From a bacterium (GTDB lineage: Bacteria > Bacillota > Clostridia > Oscillospirales > Acutalibacteraceae): 12,983 nt of DNA. The stretch is taken from contig JAHLBL010000020.1 of assembly GCA_020625635.1 (NCBI GenBank), positions 1-12,983 on the forward strand, given 5' to 3'. Below are positions 6,018 to 12,983 of the stretch, in pieces. The notes under the pieces were generated by a model. That model was given only the letters and a program-made list of their open reading frames with translations. It was not told the DNA's origin and did not search any database. How positions within the stretch are numbered: the first letter of the stretch is position 1; the number at the start of each line of letters is the position of its first letter. The position numbers were made by a program, and so were the translations under genes.

Positions 6018-6527
6018 ATGACCGAGAAAAATTATGCTGCGGTGAGGAAATACTTCCTTGCTCACGAAAAAGCGTATTTCTTTTTAAAAATAGTATACAA
6101 ATACTTTTCGTGGATGATTATTATCGCGTATCCGGCTATTCTTCTGATGCTTTTTATCGGGATGCTCAACGGGGGAAGCCGCGAGGACTTTGTAAAGTTT
6201 CTGCTTGTTCCCGCGGGAGTTTTCCTTTCGATGTCGGTTTTCCGACTGATAATCAACAATCCGCGCCCGTATGAGGCTCTCGACATCAGCCCGCTGATCA
6301 AAAAGGATACAAAGGGCAAGAGCTTTCCGAGCCGACACACCGCGAGTATTTTTATAATCTCGATGGCGTGCAACTATATCAATCCCGTGCTCGGCGCTTT
6401 TATGTTCGTATTCGCGGTTCTTATAAGCGCGTCGCGGTTTTTCGCAGGCGTGCATTATATCCGTGATATCGTCGCCGCGATCGTTTACTCGCTCACGGTC
6501 GGAGCGGCAGGCTTTTACATCCTCTAA
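6018..6527 (+). CDS. PAP2-family membrane phosphatase
   Basis: A 169-residue integral membrane protein of the type 2 phosphatidic acid phosphatase superfamily, which removes phosphate from lipid phosphates or polyprenyl diphosphates. All three signature motifs are present and correctly spaced: motif 1 Kx6RP, here with Arg76 in place of Lys ('RLIINNPRP', ending at Pro84); motif 2 'PSRH' (104-107); and motif 3 SRx5Hx3D ('SRFFAGVHYIRD', 139-150, catalytic His146 and Asp150). Hydrophobic segments lie near 31-50, 59-79, 108-120, 124-140 and 150-168. The length is typical of small bacterial members such as undecaprenyl-diphosphate phosphatases of the BcrC type, but the substrate is not decidable. 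The AAAAGG site lies directly after the preceding terminator, leaving no obvious room for its own promoter. Its TAA stop overlaps the asnB stop on the other strand. Confidence 0.9.
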   Translation: MTEKNYAAVRKYFLAHEKAYFFLKIVYKYFSWMIIIAYPAILLMLFIGMLNGGSREDFVKFLLVPAGVFLSMSVFRLIINNPRPYEALDISPLIKKDTKGKSFPSRHTASIFIISMACNYINPVLGAFMFVFAVLISASRFFAGVHYIRDIVAAIVYSLTVGAAGFYIL

Positions 6528-8359
6528 AGCTCCGTGTTCACGCCGTATTTTTCGAACCAATAGTCGAGCTCGATTATGTAGGCGAGGATCTGAGGCGCTT
6601 TCATAAGCTGACCGTACCACGGCGAGCTTATCCCGTCGGGATTTTCAATAATTTTTTCAATACCTTCCGCGCTGAGCATTTCCGTCAGCGCGGTTTTTTT
6701 GCGCAGTATTGCGCGAACGCGCTCCGCGCAGATCCTCATATACTCGGGGTTGTGGGTTTTAGGATAGGGGCTTTTCTTGCGCCACGCGATTTCAGCGGGC
6801 AGAATATCCTCAAACGCCTTGCGGACAATGCCCTTTTCGCGGCCTCCGTACGCCTTGAGCTCCCACGGCATATTGTAGGCGTACTCTACGATACGCTTGT
6901 CACAGAAAGGTACCCTCACCTCGAGCCCGTGGTACATACTGCACCTGTCCTTGCGCTCGAGAAGACACTGCATAAACCAGTAGTAATTGAGCGTGAACAT
7001 TTCGCGCATACGCGCGCTCAGGGGAGAGTCGTCGGGGAGCTTATCGGTCGAGCGCACGGTATCGAGATACTTTTCGCGTACATATTCCTCTCCCTTCGGG
7101 AGCACTCCGTTTTTAAGGATACTCCTGCGGATTTCCTGGGAACGCGACCACGGAAAGCAGTCCTCAAACAGAATTTCCTCGTTGTGATACCACGGATATC
7201 CTCCGAACAGCTCGTCGGCACATTCGCCCGAAAGCGCGACGGTGAAGTCCTTTTTGATTTCCTCACAGAACAGCAGCAGCGAGGAGTCAACGTCCACATA
7301 ACCCGCAAGGTCTCTGGCTTCAACGCTCGGGTACAGCGCGTCCGCGAGATTTCTGTTGTTCAGGATGACCTCGCGGTGCTCTGTGCCGCAGTTCTCCGAC
7401 ATAAGGCGGATAAAGTCGCTGTCCGCGGTAGGCTGAAACAGGCTTGCCTTAAAAAACTTTTTGTTGTCCTCGTACTCGACCGAGTAGGTAGTTATGTTGT
7501 CCGAGCCGTGCTCCTTTCGGTAATTCGCGGCTGTCTGTACAATGATACTGCTGTCAAGTCCGCCCGACAGGAAAAAACAGAGCGGGACGTCGCTGATAAG
7601 CTGACGCTCGATCGAGTTGCTGAGCAGATACCGCACACGCTCCAGAGTCTGGGCTTCGCTGTCGGTGTGCGCCATTGCTTTAAGAGTGAAATAACGAGTT
7701 TTTCTCAGCTTTCCCGCTTCATAAACTGCGTACTCCCCGGGGAGGAGCTCGCTGACGTTTTTAAAAACTCCGTTTCCCGCCGTTCGCGACGGTCCGAGGA
7801 AAAATATCTCGTAAAGCCCCTGTTCGTCAACGATCGGGTTTACCTTTCCGCTCGCGAGCAGAGCCTTGATTTCCGAGCCGAATACAATACCGTTTTTGAA
7901 CTCGCTGTAAAACAGCGGCTTCACGCCGACCTGATCGCGGCAGAGAAAGAGCTTTTTTGAATACACCTCATAGACGCAGAACGCGAAAATACCGTTGAAT
8001 CTCTCGGCACAGTTCTCGCCGTACTCTATGTAGCTTTTCAGCACGACCTCGGTGTCGCTGTGTCCCTTAAAGCCATAGCCTTTGCGCTTCAGGTCCTCGC
8101 GTAGCTCTTCGGTGTTGTAGAGCTCGCCGTTATAAACGATGACGTATTTCTCATTGTTTATTCCGCAAATCATCGGCTGTTTTCCGTTCTCCCTGTCGAT
8201 AACGGTCAGCCTTCGGTGGAGCAGGGCGACATTATGGTCGATGAAGATGCCGTTTTCGTCGGGACCTCTGCGCTCCAGTGTTTTCGACATCTTTGACAGC
8301 AGACCGATCTGCTGAGATAAATCCTCATATTTGCTGAATAATCCTGCGATTCCGCACAT
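6524..8359 (-). CDS. asnB: Glutamine-hydrolysing asparagine synthetase
   Basis: Makes asparagine from aspartate, ATP and glutamine. The start is the ATG giving 'MCGIAG', because class II amidotransferases need Cys2 exposed as the N-terminal nucleophile; GAAAGG lies 10 nt upstream. Length is 611 residues. Glutaminase domain about 1-200: 'RRGPDE' (30-35), 'RRLTVID' (49-55), 'YNGELYN' (76-82), 'GHSDTEV' (99-105). Synthetase domain about 235-590: ATP pyrophosphatase loop 'SGGLDSS' (265-271), 'SGECADELFGGYPW' (377-390) and 'GLEVRVPFCD' (478-487). Both active sites look intact. It follows ylbJ by 4 nt, so the two are probably co-transcribed. The length and sporulation neighbours recall B. subtilis AsnO, the asparagine synthetase needed for sporulation, but orthology is not proven. 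Its 3' end meets the PAP2 gene tail to tail with no terminator between. Confidence 0.95.
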   Translation of the reverse strand: MCGIAGLFSKYEDLSQQIGLLSKMSKTLERRGPDENGIFIDHNVALLHRRLTVIDRENGKQPMICGINNEKYVIVYNGELYNTEELREDLKRKGYGFKGHSDTEVVLKSYIEYGENCAERFNGIFAFCVYEVYSKKLFLCRDQVGVKPLFYSEFKNGIVFGSEIKALLASGKVNPIVDEQGLYEIFFLGPSRTAGNGVFKNVSELLPGEYAVYEAGKLRKTRYFTLKAMAHTDSEAQTLERVRYLLSNSIERQLISDVPLCFFLSGGLDSSIIVQTAANYRKEHGSDNITTYSVEYEDNKKFFKASLFQPTADSDFIRLMSENCGTEHREVILNNRNLADALYPSVEARDLAGYVDVDSSLLLFCEEIKKDFTVALSGECADELFGGYPWYHNEEILFEDCFPWSRSQEIRRSILKNGVLPKGEEYVREKYLDTVRSTDKLPDDSPLSARMREMFTLNYYWFMQCLLERKDRCSMYHGLEVRVPFCDKRIVEYAYNMPWELKAYGGREKGIVRKAFEDILPAEIAWRKKSPYPKTHNPEYMRICAERVRAILRKKTALTEMLSAEGIEKIIENPDGISSPWYGQLMKAPQILAYIIELDYWFEKYGVNTEL

Positions 8360-8363
8360 ATTA

Positions 8364-9419
8364 TCAAGACCTTTCAATATTATTAGCCAGACTGAACAGG
8401 AAGCAGATCCCTGTCGCTATAAGAAGCGCGCTGCCGAGAGCGGTGGCGCTCAGGCTGCGCGCGGGAGGGGAGCTCATACTTGAAAAAACAGGAATCGCAA
8501 CGCCTGTGATCCCGACAAAGACTTTCGTTAAAAGAGCGGTAATAATCCCCTGGATAATTCTGTACAGGAAAAATATAGCCTTGTTTATCCTTATTTCCCT
8601 GAGTAGCCTGAAAATCTGGAAATGTACGCACAGTCCGCCGAAGCCTGCCGCGAAGCCGATCAGAACGACGCTGTGCGTTTGTGAAAGCTCGCTGACGGCG
8701 CGCGTCACCTCAAGCGCGACGCTTACGGCGGCGCTGTCCCAAAAACTTTTTATTACGCTGATGAACGATGAAAAAAGCACGACGATCCCGCACATCTCAA
8801 TGACATTTTTCGTTGCCGCGGCGGCGGAGTCGACAACAGCCTGTGAAAGCGGGGGAAAGGTACTGTCTCCCGAATCGTGATTCTTGCTGTATTTGTTTCT
8901 GAAAATGAACCTGCCTGCGATCCCCGTAATCAGCACGGAGCAGATCTGCGCGGCGTAAACGCACAGTCCCGCTTCGACACTGCGGAGTAGTCTCACTCCG
9001 ATGAACGTCACCATAAATCCCGCTCCCGAGGCTACCGAGAAGTACGCCGCCCTGCGCGCCTCGTATTCCGTGATCCGCTTTTCCGAAAAGAGCTTCGCTA
9101 TCATACCAGCGCCGACGGGATAGCCGCCAATAACGCTCATAATTATTACGGCGGCGAACTCGCCCGAGAGCCCGAACAGCGCACGCGTCGGCTTTTTCAG
9201 CAGCTTTCCGAGCGCTGAGCAGGCTCCGCTCTGCGCCGCGAACGACGCTATAAACATAAAAGGAAACAGCGACGGCACGAGTACGTTTACGCAGAAGTCT
9301 ATGCCTTGCGACGCTCCCTCGGTCACTTTCTCTGTAAATACAAGAGCCGTCACGAGCAGAGCTGCGGCGACAGCGCCGTGGAGTATAAGTGTTTTTCCGT
9401 CTGTTGTTTTATACATCAT
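8364..9419 (-). CDS. ylbJ: Sporulation integral membrane protein YlbJ
   Basis: A 351-residue polytopic membrane protein. YlbJ is a mother-cell sporulation protein in Bacillus, needed for spore cortex formation, and is related to nucleoside-gate transport proteins. Visible features: N-terminal helix (about 10-28), 'VPSLFPFMFIASF' (48-60), the re-entrant motif 'GGYPVGAGM' (98-106), 'SGAGFMVTFIG' (131-141), a polar loop near 172-195, then a second half with 'GFGGLCVHFQ' (259-268) that mirrors the first Gly-rich motif, and a last helix near 330-347. The two halves suggest an inverted-repeat transporter architecture. It starts at the first of two adjacent ATG codons, with a modest GGTGAAG site. 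It is somewhat shorter than the about 400 residues of the Bacillus protein. asnB follows 4 nt downstream; yqfC diverges from it across 41 bp. Substrate unknown. Confidence 0.87.
   Translation of the reverse strand: MMYKTTDGKTLILHGAVAAALLVTALVFTEKVTEGASQGIDFCVNVLVPSLFPFMFIASFAAQSGACSALGKLLKKPTRALFGLSGEFAAVIIMSVIGGYPVGAGMIAKLFSEKRITEYEARRAAYFSVASGAGFMVTFIGVRLLRSVEAGLCVYAAQICSVLITGIAGRFIFRNKYSKNHDSGDSTFPPLSQAVVDSAAAATKNVIEMCGIVVLFSSFISVIKSFWDSAAVSVALEVTRAVSELSQTHSVVLIGFAAGFGGLCVHFQIFRLLREIRINKAIFFLYRIIQGIITALLTKVFVGITGVAIPVFSSMSSPPARSLSATALGSALLIATGICFLFSLANNIERS
8370..8375 (-). promoter_or_regulatory. Ribosome binding site that decides the asnB start
   Basis: The minus strand reads GAAAGG inside the end of ylbJ, 10 nt before the ATG of 'MCGIAG'. 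A TTG codon upstream in the same frame (8375-8377) overlaps this site and cannot use it. Confidence 0.7.
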
Positions 9420-9460
9420 TTGTCTTCACCGCTAATATATATGATGTTAGGTGATAGATA
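9420..9460. promoter_or_regulatory. 41-bp divergent control region between ylbJ and yqfC, sigma-E-like elements
   Basis: Both start codons face away from this gap, centred on the self-complementary ATATATAT. On the minus strand TCATTATC (9457-9464), 13 bases, then CATATATA (9436-9443) loosely resembles a sigma-E promoter for ylbJ. On the plus strand TCATTT (9416-9421) lies 14 bases before TATATATG. No sigma-A promoter is evident. The sigma-E reading follows from the known regulation of these genes in Bacillus and is only weakly supported by sequence. Confidence 0.4.
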
Positions 9461-9718
9461 ATGAGAAAAAACGAAAAGTTTAAATCAGGACTTCCTGTTG
9501 ATTTTATGTATAACCTGCCGATTATTGAGTTTACGGGCAATCGACGCGTGAGTGTGGAGGGCTCTACGGGTGTGCTTCAGTATGAGAGCGAGGTCGTGCG
9601 AATCAACACACGCCCGCTCGTGCTCTGCTTTCGGGGCAGAGGGCTCTCGCTGAAATGTATCTCGCCGACCTGTATCGTCATCGAGGGCTGTATTATGTCG
9701 ACAGAGTTTATGGGGTGA
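9461..9718 (+). CDS. yqfC: Sporulation protein YqfC (YabP/YqfC family)
   Basis: An 85-residue protein of the YabP/YqfC family, mother-cell sporulation proteins linked to spore envelope formation. Family features: 'LPIIEFTGNRRVSVEG' (19-34) near the N-terminus, then alternating beta strands, 'VVRINTRPLVLCFRGRGL' (45-62) and the hydrophobic 'CIVIEG' (71-76) at the end. The family is usually about 90-95 residues. The Cys count is high for its size (66, 71 and 77 among others). AGGTGA precedes the ATG. It lies 4 nt upstream of yqfD, the standard pairing in spore-forming Firmicutes, which strengthens both calls. Confidence 0.88.
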   Translation: MRKNEKFKSGLPVDFMYNLPIIEFTGNRRVSVEGSTGVLQYESEVVRINTRPLVLCFRGRGLSLKCISPTCIVIEGCIMSTEFMG

Positions 9719-9722
9719 GACT

Positions 9723-10898
9723 ATGCTTGTGCTTTTTTTGCGCTTTCTGCGCGGTTATGTGTCGTTCGGAGCCGTCGGAGATTTTCCTGAGCGGTTTATA
9801 AATCTTGTGAATTACCGCGGTATAAGGTGCTGGGATATCCTGCCCAAAAAGGGAGGCCTCAGCGGCAGGATGATGCTGTCCGATTACCTTAAAATCCGTC
9901 CCGTTGCGCGCAAGGCGGGAATGAAGCTGAATTGTACGTCGCGCGCTGGACTGCCGTTTCTTATACGCAGGTACAGCGCCAGAAAAGGCTTGCTTATCGG
10001 AGCGGCGCTTGCCGTAGTGCTTATGAGTGTTCTTAGTATGTTTGTGTGGGACGTCAATATAGTCGGAGCGGACACACTGAGCGAGGTCAGACTCCGAAGG
10101 GCGCTGAGCGATAACGGGCTGAGCGTCGGCGCGCTGAAGAGCGGGGTGGATATCGACGAGCTTGAAAGGAATATGATGCTCGCGGTTCCCGACATCGGCT
10201 GGATTTCCGTTAACCTGCTCAACAACACCGCCACCGTTGAGATCAAGGAAAAGGATAAAGCGCCCGCGAGAAGGAAAGTGACACATCCGTGTAATATCAA
10301 GGCTTCCGACGACGGAGTGATTACCAAAATCACGGTTTACAACGGCTCTGCCGCGGTTAAGCGCGGCTATGCCGTTGCGCGCAACGCCCTGCTCGTCAGC
10401 GGAGTTGTCGAGGGGAAAAACGAGCGGCTCGATTACGTTCATTCAAACGCGGAGGTTCTGGCTGACGTTAAGCTTGATTATGAGATTAAAATTCCGAAAG
10501 AGAAAAATGATATAGTTGTCAGCCCTGAATATAATGAAAAGTCCTGCGCGGGTATTCTCGGAGTGACGTTTCCGTTCGCGCTTTCGCCGAATCGGGGCGA
10601 ACCGTTCGCGAAGAGCTACACCTCATATTCCGTGTCGCTCAACAACGTCAGGCTGCCGCTTAATATTACCGCGGAGCGTTCTTACACAGCGACCTCGGAG
10701 AAAGTACGGCTGAGCGCAAAGCGCGCTAAAACCTTGCTTAAAAAAGCGCTTGCGCTGCGGGAGCTTTTTCGCGGAGGCTCTGCCGTCTTAAAGAAAAGGA
10801 GAGTGACGTTTTCTCAATCAGACAGCGGGTATACTATTAGCGCAGACATTATTGTTAACAAAAACATAGCCGTAAAACAGCCTATTAGTGTTCAATAG
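9723..10898 (+). CDS. yqfD: Sporulation protein YqfD
   Basis: A 391-residue single-pass membrane protein of the YqfD (stage IV sporulation) family, made in the mother cell in Bacillus. The N-terminal part (1-85) is cytoplasmic and has the family's 'GYVSFGAVGDFPERFINL' (11-28) and 'RKAGMKLN' segments. A basic stretch precedes one membrane helix (about 89-108). The segment after it (about 110-176: 'DVNIVGADTLS', 'IGWISVNLLNNTATVEI') resembles the POTRA fold of FtsQ-like proteins. The C-terminal 200 residues are a beta-rich extracytoplasmic domain. The length is typical. GGGGTGAG upstream overlaps the yqfC stop. In many Clostridia phoH follows; here it does not, and an unrelated gene with its own promoter comes next. 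Confidence 0.92.
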   Translation: MLVLFLRFLRGYVSFGAVGDFPERFINLVNYRGIRCWDILPKKGGLSGRMMLSDYLKIRPVARKAGMKLNCTSRAGLPFLIRRYSARKGLLIGAALAVVLMSVLSMFVWDVNIVGADTLSEVRLRRALSDNGLSVGALKSGVDIDELERNMMLAVPDIGWISVNLLNNTATVEIKEKDKAPARRKVTHPCNIKASDDGVITKITVYNGSAAVKRGYAVARNALLVSGVVEGKNERLDYVHSNAEVLADVKLDYEIKIPKEKNDIVVSPEYNEKSCAGILGVTFPFALSPNRGEPFAKSYTSYSVSLNNVRLPLNITAERSYTATSEKVRLSAKRAKTLLKKALALRELFRGGSAVLKKRRVTFSQSDSGYTISADIIVNKNIAVKQPISVQ

Positions 10899-10920
10899 TG
10901 ACTATTTTTCAATTATGCTC

Positions 10921-10949
10921 TTTACAAACGAAGTGTATTATTGTACAAT
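10921..10949 (+). promoter_or_regulatory. Sigma-A-type promoter of the large secreted protein gene
   Basis: TTTACA (10921-10926), exactly 17 bases, then TACAAT (10944-10949), each one mismatch from consensus. A leader of about 30 nt and the strong site AAGGAGGAG (10971-10979) precede the ATG at 10985. Confidence 0.82.
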
Positions 10950-10984
10950 GTCAATGAAATATTTTATTTCAAGGAGGAGAAATT

Positions 10985-12983
10985 ATGAAAAAAATAATAT
11001 CAGTCGTTTTAGCTGTAGTTATGATGCTTTCAATTATGTCGGTAACGGCATACGCGGCGAACAACGGTCCCAAAGAACCCGGCGCAAATGATTTTATGGG
11101 CTTCTATTCGACCATTTCGCTGATCGAGACCGACGGCGAAGGTCATACGAAAACAGTGAAGAACGAAGAGTACGGTTATGAAGAAGAGGTTGCAACGTAC
11201 ATTCTTTCAGAGGACGGCGTTAAAAATCTCGACGGCATAAGCTACGACAAGAGCACAAATACCCTGACTCTCACAAACTTTAAGGCAGATGACAAGGTGC
11301 TCAGCTACTGCGCGATGGGCGACGACTTTAAAATCAAGGTCGTTGGCAATTGCTCGCTCGGACAAATCCGCGCTGCCGCCTATTACTGGAGCTCCGCGGT
11401 TACGTTTACGGGCACGGGAACTCTGACGGTCAACAAGGATAAGCTCTTTATGTTCGGCTTCAACAACAGCTCATACGGCGCAGATTCCGCTATCACGTTC
11501 GACAAGGGTGTCAATGTAAAAATCAGCGGAGCGGATAAGGCTATTGCCGTTACCAACAGCAAGGCGAAATCAGCTGACAAGGTCTTTGTTTTCAACGGTT
11601 CCTGCAAGGCGAGCGTTTCAAGCGAGCAGCAGTATCAGGACAGATCATTACGCGCTGACGGCTATTCTATCGATAAAACTCCCAAACCCGATTACATCGG
11701 TCCCAAAGCTAAGTGCCTGACGGATCCCGACGGAATATACGTTATGGGCACCAGCACCACGACCGACAGCTCAGGCAATAAGAAAGTCGGACACTGGGTA
11801 AATAAGCTTGTTTACTCAAAGGCTTTCGGTCTTTATGTGCTTGCTCCCTTCGCGAACGGTAGTGTATATAAGTATGTTTACCCCGGCGATGAAGATTACA
11901 ATGATTATGTTGAGGATGAAGGTACGCTTTATAACACAGAAAAGCGTTATGTCAGCACTACCCTGCGCAAGAAGCTTGACAAAAACGGCAAGGTTTACGT
12001 TTACGGAACTGTCTGGGACAGCAGCGAGCAGTCGGTTGTCGCGACTTACTCGGAAATCCCCGACGTAAAGGGCGCGTATTACTTTACAGCCGTAAAGGAA
12101 GGCGAAGAGGCTGACAAGTTTGCCGAAACCCTGAGCGCCGCTCCCGAGGAGCTTGTTCCCATCGGAAAGGGTGTTTACACTGACGCTACTTATGTTACAG
12201 GCATATTTGTAAAAGAGCTTGATATGGACAGAGACCACCTCGGCGCTCCCGTAAAGAGCAAGGACGATCCCAAGGGTATCTACTTTATGACAGAGGGCAA
12301 TCGTTATGAGAACTGGGGAGAAGAGAATGAAAAGCAAATCCCCAGCCGCTGGATCAAAAAGTATGTTTATGTCGAAAAATATGACGTTTATATTATAGAT
12401 GAGAGATTTGCGGATTACGGTACGCTCGAGATGGACTTCGACGATTTTGATACCTCGGGTTACACTTTAGTCAACGGTGATTCCGACTCAGGTCACGTCT
12501 ATAACAACGGCGAAATCAAGCACGTTTACGGTCAGTTCTACAAGGATAAGAACGGTAAAAAATATATCGTTGATACACATTACACTGATGACGGAAAGAG
12601 CACAAAGATTGCTTATGATTACGAGGAAATAAAGGAACTCAGCACCGACAGCGAAAAGAAATACATCTGTATTCCTCCTGCCGAGAGCGTTGACGTTGAT
12701 TCGCTTACGGAAATGTTTGAGCGCGAGTACCTTGAGGATCAGACAAATTACTATATCGACGATAAGGATCTTGTATTTAACGGCGGCGAAAGTATTACCG
12801 ATCCCACCAATCCGACCGATCCTACAGATTCCGAGAACATAGGCGATTCGTCAGATACTCAGACCGTGAAGAAGAAGGCTAACACCATGACAGTTAAGGT
12901 GAACGCCAAGACTGTCAAGCTCAAGGACGTTAAAAAGAAAAAAGTGACTGTTAAAAACGCAATCACTGTAAAGAAGAATCAGG
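10985..12983 (+). CDS. Large secreted multidomain surface protein, 3' end beyond the window
   Basis: Open for 666 codons and cut by the window edge. A signal peptide (MKKIISV start, cleavage likely after 'AYA' at 24) shows export. Residues about 68-195 form a beta-rich module ('GISYDKSTNTLTLTNF', 'MGDDFKIKVVGN', 'FTGTGTLTVNK') of a kind I recall from Ruminococcus surface proteins, sometimes labelled carbohydrate-binding. Residues about 246-427 and 428-598 look like two diverged copies of one module: each opens with 'DPxGIYxM', has W..K.VY, then Y.(V/I).. and an 'FA' element. A linker 'ITDPTNPTDPTDSE' (604-617) leads to 'KKANTMTVKVNAKTVKLKD', the start of a Lys-rich Ig-like tail common in gut Clostridia. 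No catalytic motif is recognised. Any anchor would lie past the edge. Surface location well supported, function unknown. Confidence 0.85.
   Translation, partial: MKKIISVVLAVVMMLSIMSVTAYAANNGPKEPGANDFMGFYSTISLIETDGEGHTKTVKNEEYGYEEEVATYILSEDGVKNLDGISYDKSTNTLTLTNFKADDKVLSYCAMGDDFKIKVVGNCSLGQIRAAAYYWSSAVTFTGTGTLTVNKDKLFMFGFNNSSYGADSAITFDKGVNVKISGADKAIAVTNSKAKSADKVFVFNGSCKASVSSEQQYQDRSLRADGYSIDKTPKPDYIGPKAKCLTDPDGIYVMGTSTTTDSSGNKKVGHWVNKLVYSKAFGLYVLAPFANGSVYKYVYPGDEDYNDYVEDEGTLYNTEKRYVSTTLRKKLDKNGKVYVYGTVWDSSEQSVVATYSEIPDVKGAYYFTAVKEGEEADKFAETLSAAPEELVPIGKGVYTDATYVTGIFVKELDMDRDHLGAPVKSKDDPKGIYFMTEGNRYENWGEENEKQIPSRWIKKYVYVEKYDVYIIDERFADYGTLEMDFDDFDTSGYTLVNGDSDSGHVYNNGEIKHVYGQFYKDKNGKKYIVDTHYTDDGKSTKIAYDYEEIKELSTDSEKKYICIPPAESVDVDSLTEMFEREYLEDQTNYYIDDKDLVFNGGESITDPTNPTDPTDSENIGDSSDTQTVKKKANTMTVKVNAKTVKLKDVKKKKVTVKNAITVKKNQ
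12794..12833 (+). repeat. Pro-Thr-Asp linker repeat in the secreted protein
   Basis: Short degenerate repeats of the (A/C)CCGATCC(C/T)AC type encode 'TDPTNPTDPTDS'. This is a flexible interdomain linker typical of Ruminococcus-like extracellular proteins. Confidence 0.7.

Noticed and set aside
6752..7960. Long plus-strand open frame of about 400 codons inside asnB
   Set aside because: It is antisense to a complete asparagine synthetase with all motifs, has no signal or recognisable domain, and reflects high-GC third positions on the real strand.
8360..8377. TTG start for asnB at 8377
   Set aside because: It would add six residues before 'MCGIAG' and bury the Cys nucleophile. The ATG at 8359 has its own ribosome binding site.
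9708..10442. Minus-strand open frame of 244 codons opposite yqfD
   Set aside because: yqfD is the family-matching reading; the antisense product is low in hydrophobic core patterns and has no ribosome binding site.
10894..10909. Small hairpin AATAG-TGA-CTATT plus TTT after yqfD as a terminator
   Set aside because: The stem is only 5 bp of mostly A/T pairs with a 3-nt loop, too weak to claim; it may still help slow polymerase before the next promoter.

Overview
The window looks like a chromosomal segment of an anaerobic, endospore-forming Clostridia, most likely a Ruminococcus-like member of the Oscillospiraceae. The grounds are a bifunctional AdhE, the sporulation proteins YlbJ, YqfC and YqfD, secreted proteins with lysine-rich FN3/Ig-like modules and a Pro-Thr-Asp linker, and a sortase fragment. 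The genus is inferred from style, not from a marker gene. I saw no rRNA, tRNA, CRISPR array, insertion sequence or phage gene.

Layout. Positions 1-231 (+) hold the C-terminal end of a sortase, closed by a terminator. A second, oppositely oriented terminator ends a minus-strand unit running from about 4580 down to 302: a BspA-type leucine-rich-repeat lipoprotein, then adhE (30-nt gap), then an APH/choline-kinase-fold small-molecule kinase whose ribosome binding site overlaps the adhE stop codon. Two tandem sigma-A-type promoters precede the unit. The downstream one contains an 18-bp sequence resembling the operator of the NADH/NAD+ sensor Rex, a known regulator of adhE in Clostridia. A separate 7-4-7 palindrome sits just before adhE.

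From 4742 (+) there is a secreted FN3-repeat protein with its own extended -10 promoter, a 26-bp near-palindrome upstream and a strong terminator. A PAP2-family membrane phosphatase starts 12 bases later. Its stop codon overlaps the stop codon of asnB on the opposite strand.

From 9419 down to 6524 (-) lie ylbJ and asnB, in tandem with a 4-nt gap. ylbJ diverges from yqfC-yqfD (+) across only 41 bp, so a sporulation membrane protein and asparagine synthetase on one side face two spore-coat morphogenesis proteins on the other. The promoter-like sequences in the gap resemble mother-cell sigma-E elements, but only loosely.

From 10985 (+) to the right edge is a large secreted protein cut by the window end. 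It has its own near-consensus promoter, an N-terminal beta-rich module, two diverged copies of an unrecognised module of about 170-180 residues, a Pro-Thr-Asp linker and the start of a lysine-rich Ig-like tail. The main novelty candidates are the lipoprotein-adhE-kinase unit with its redox-type control, the ylbJ-asnB pairing, and this duplicated extracellular module.
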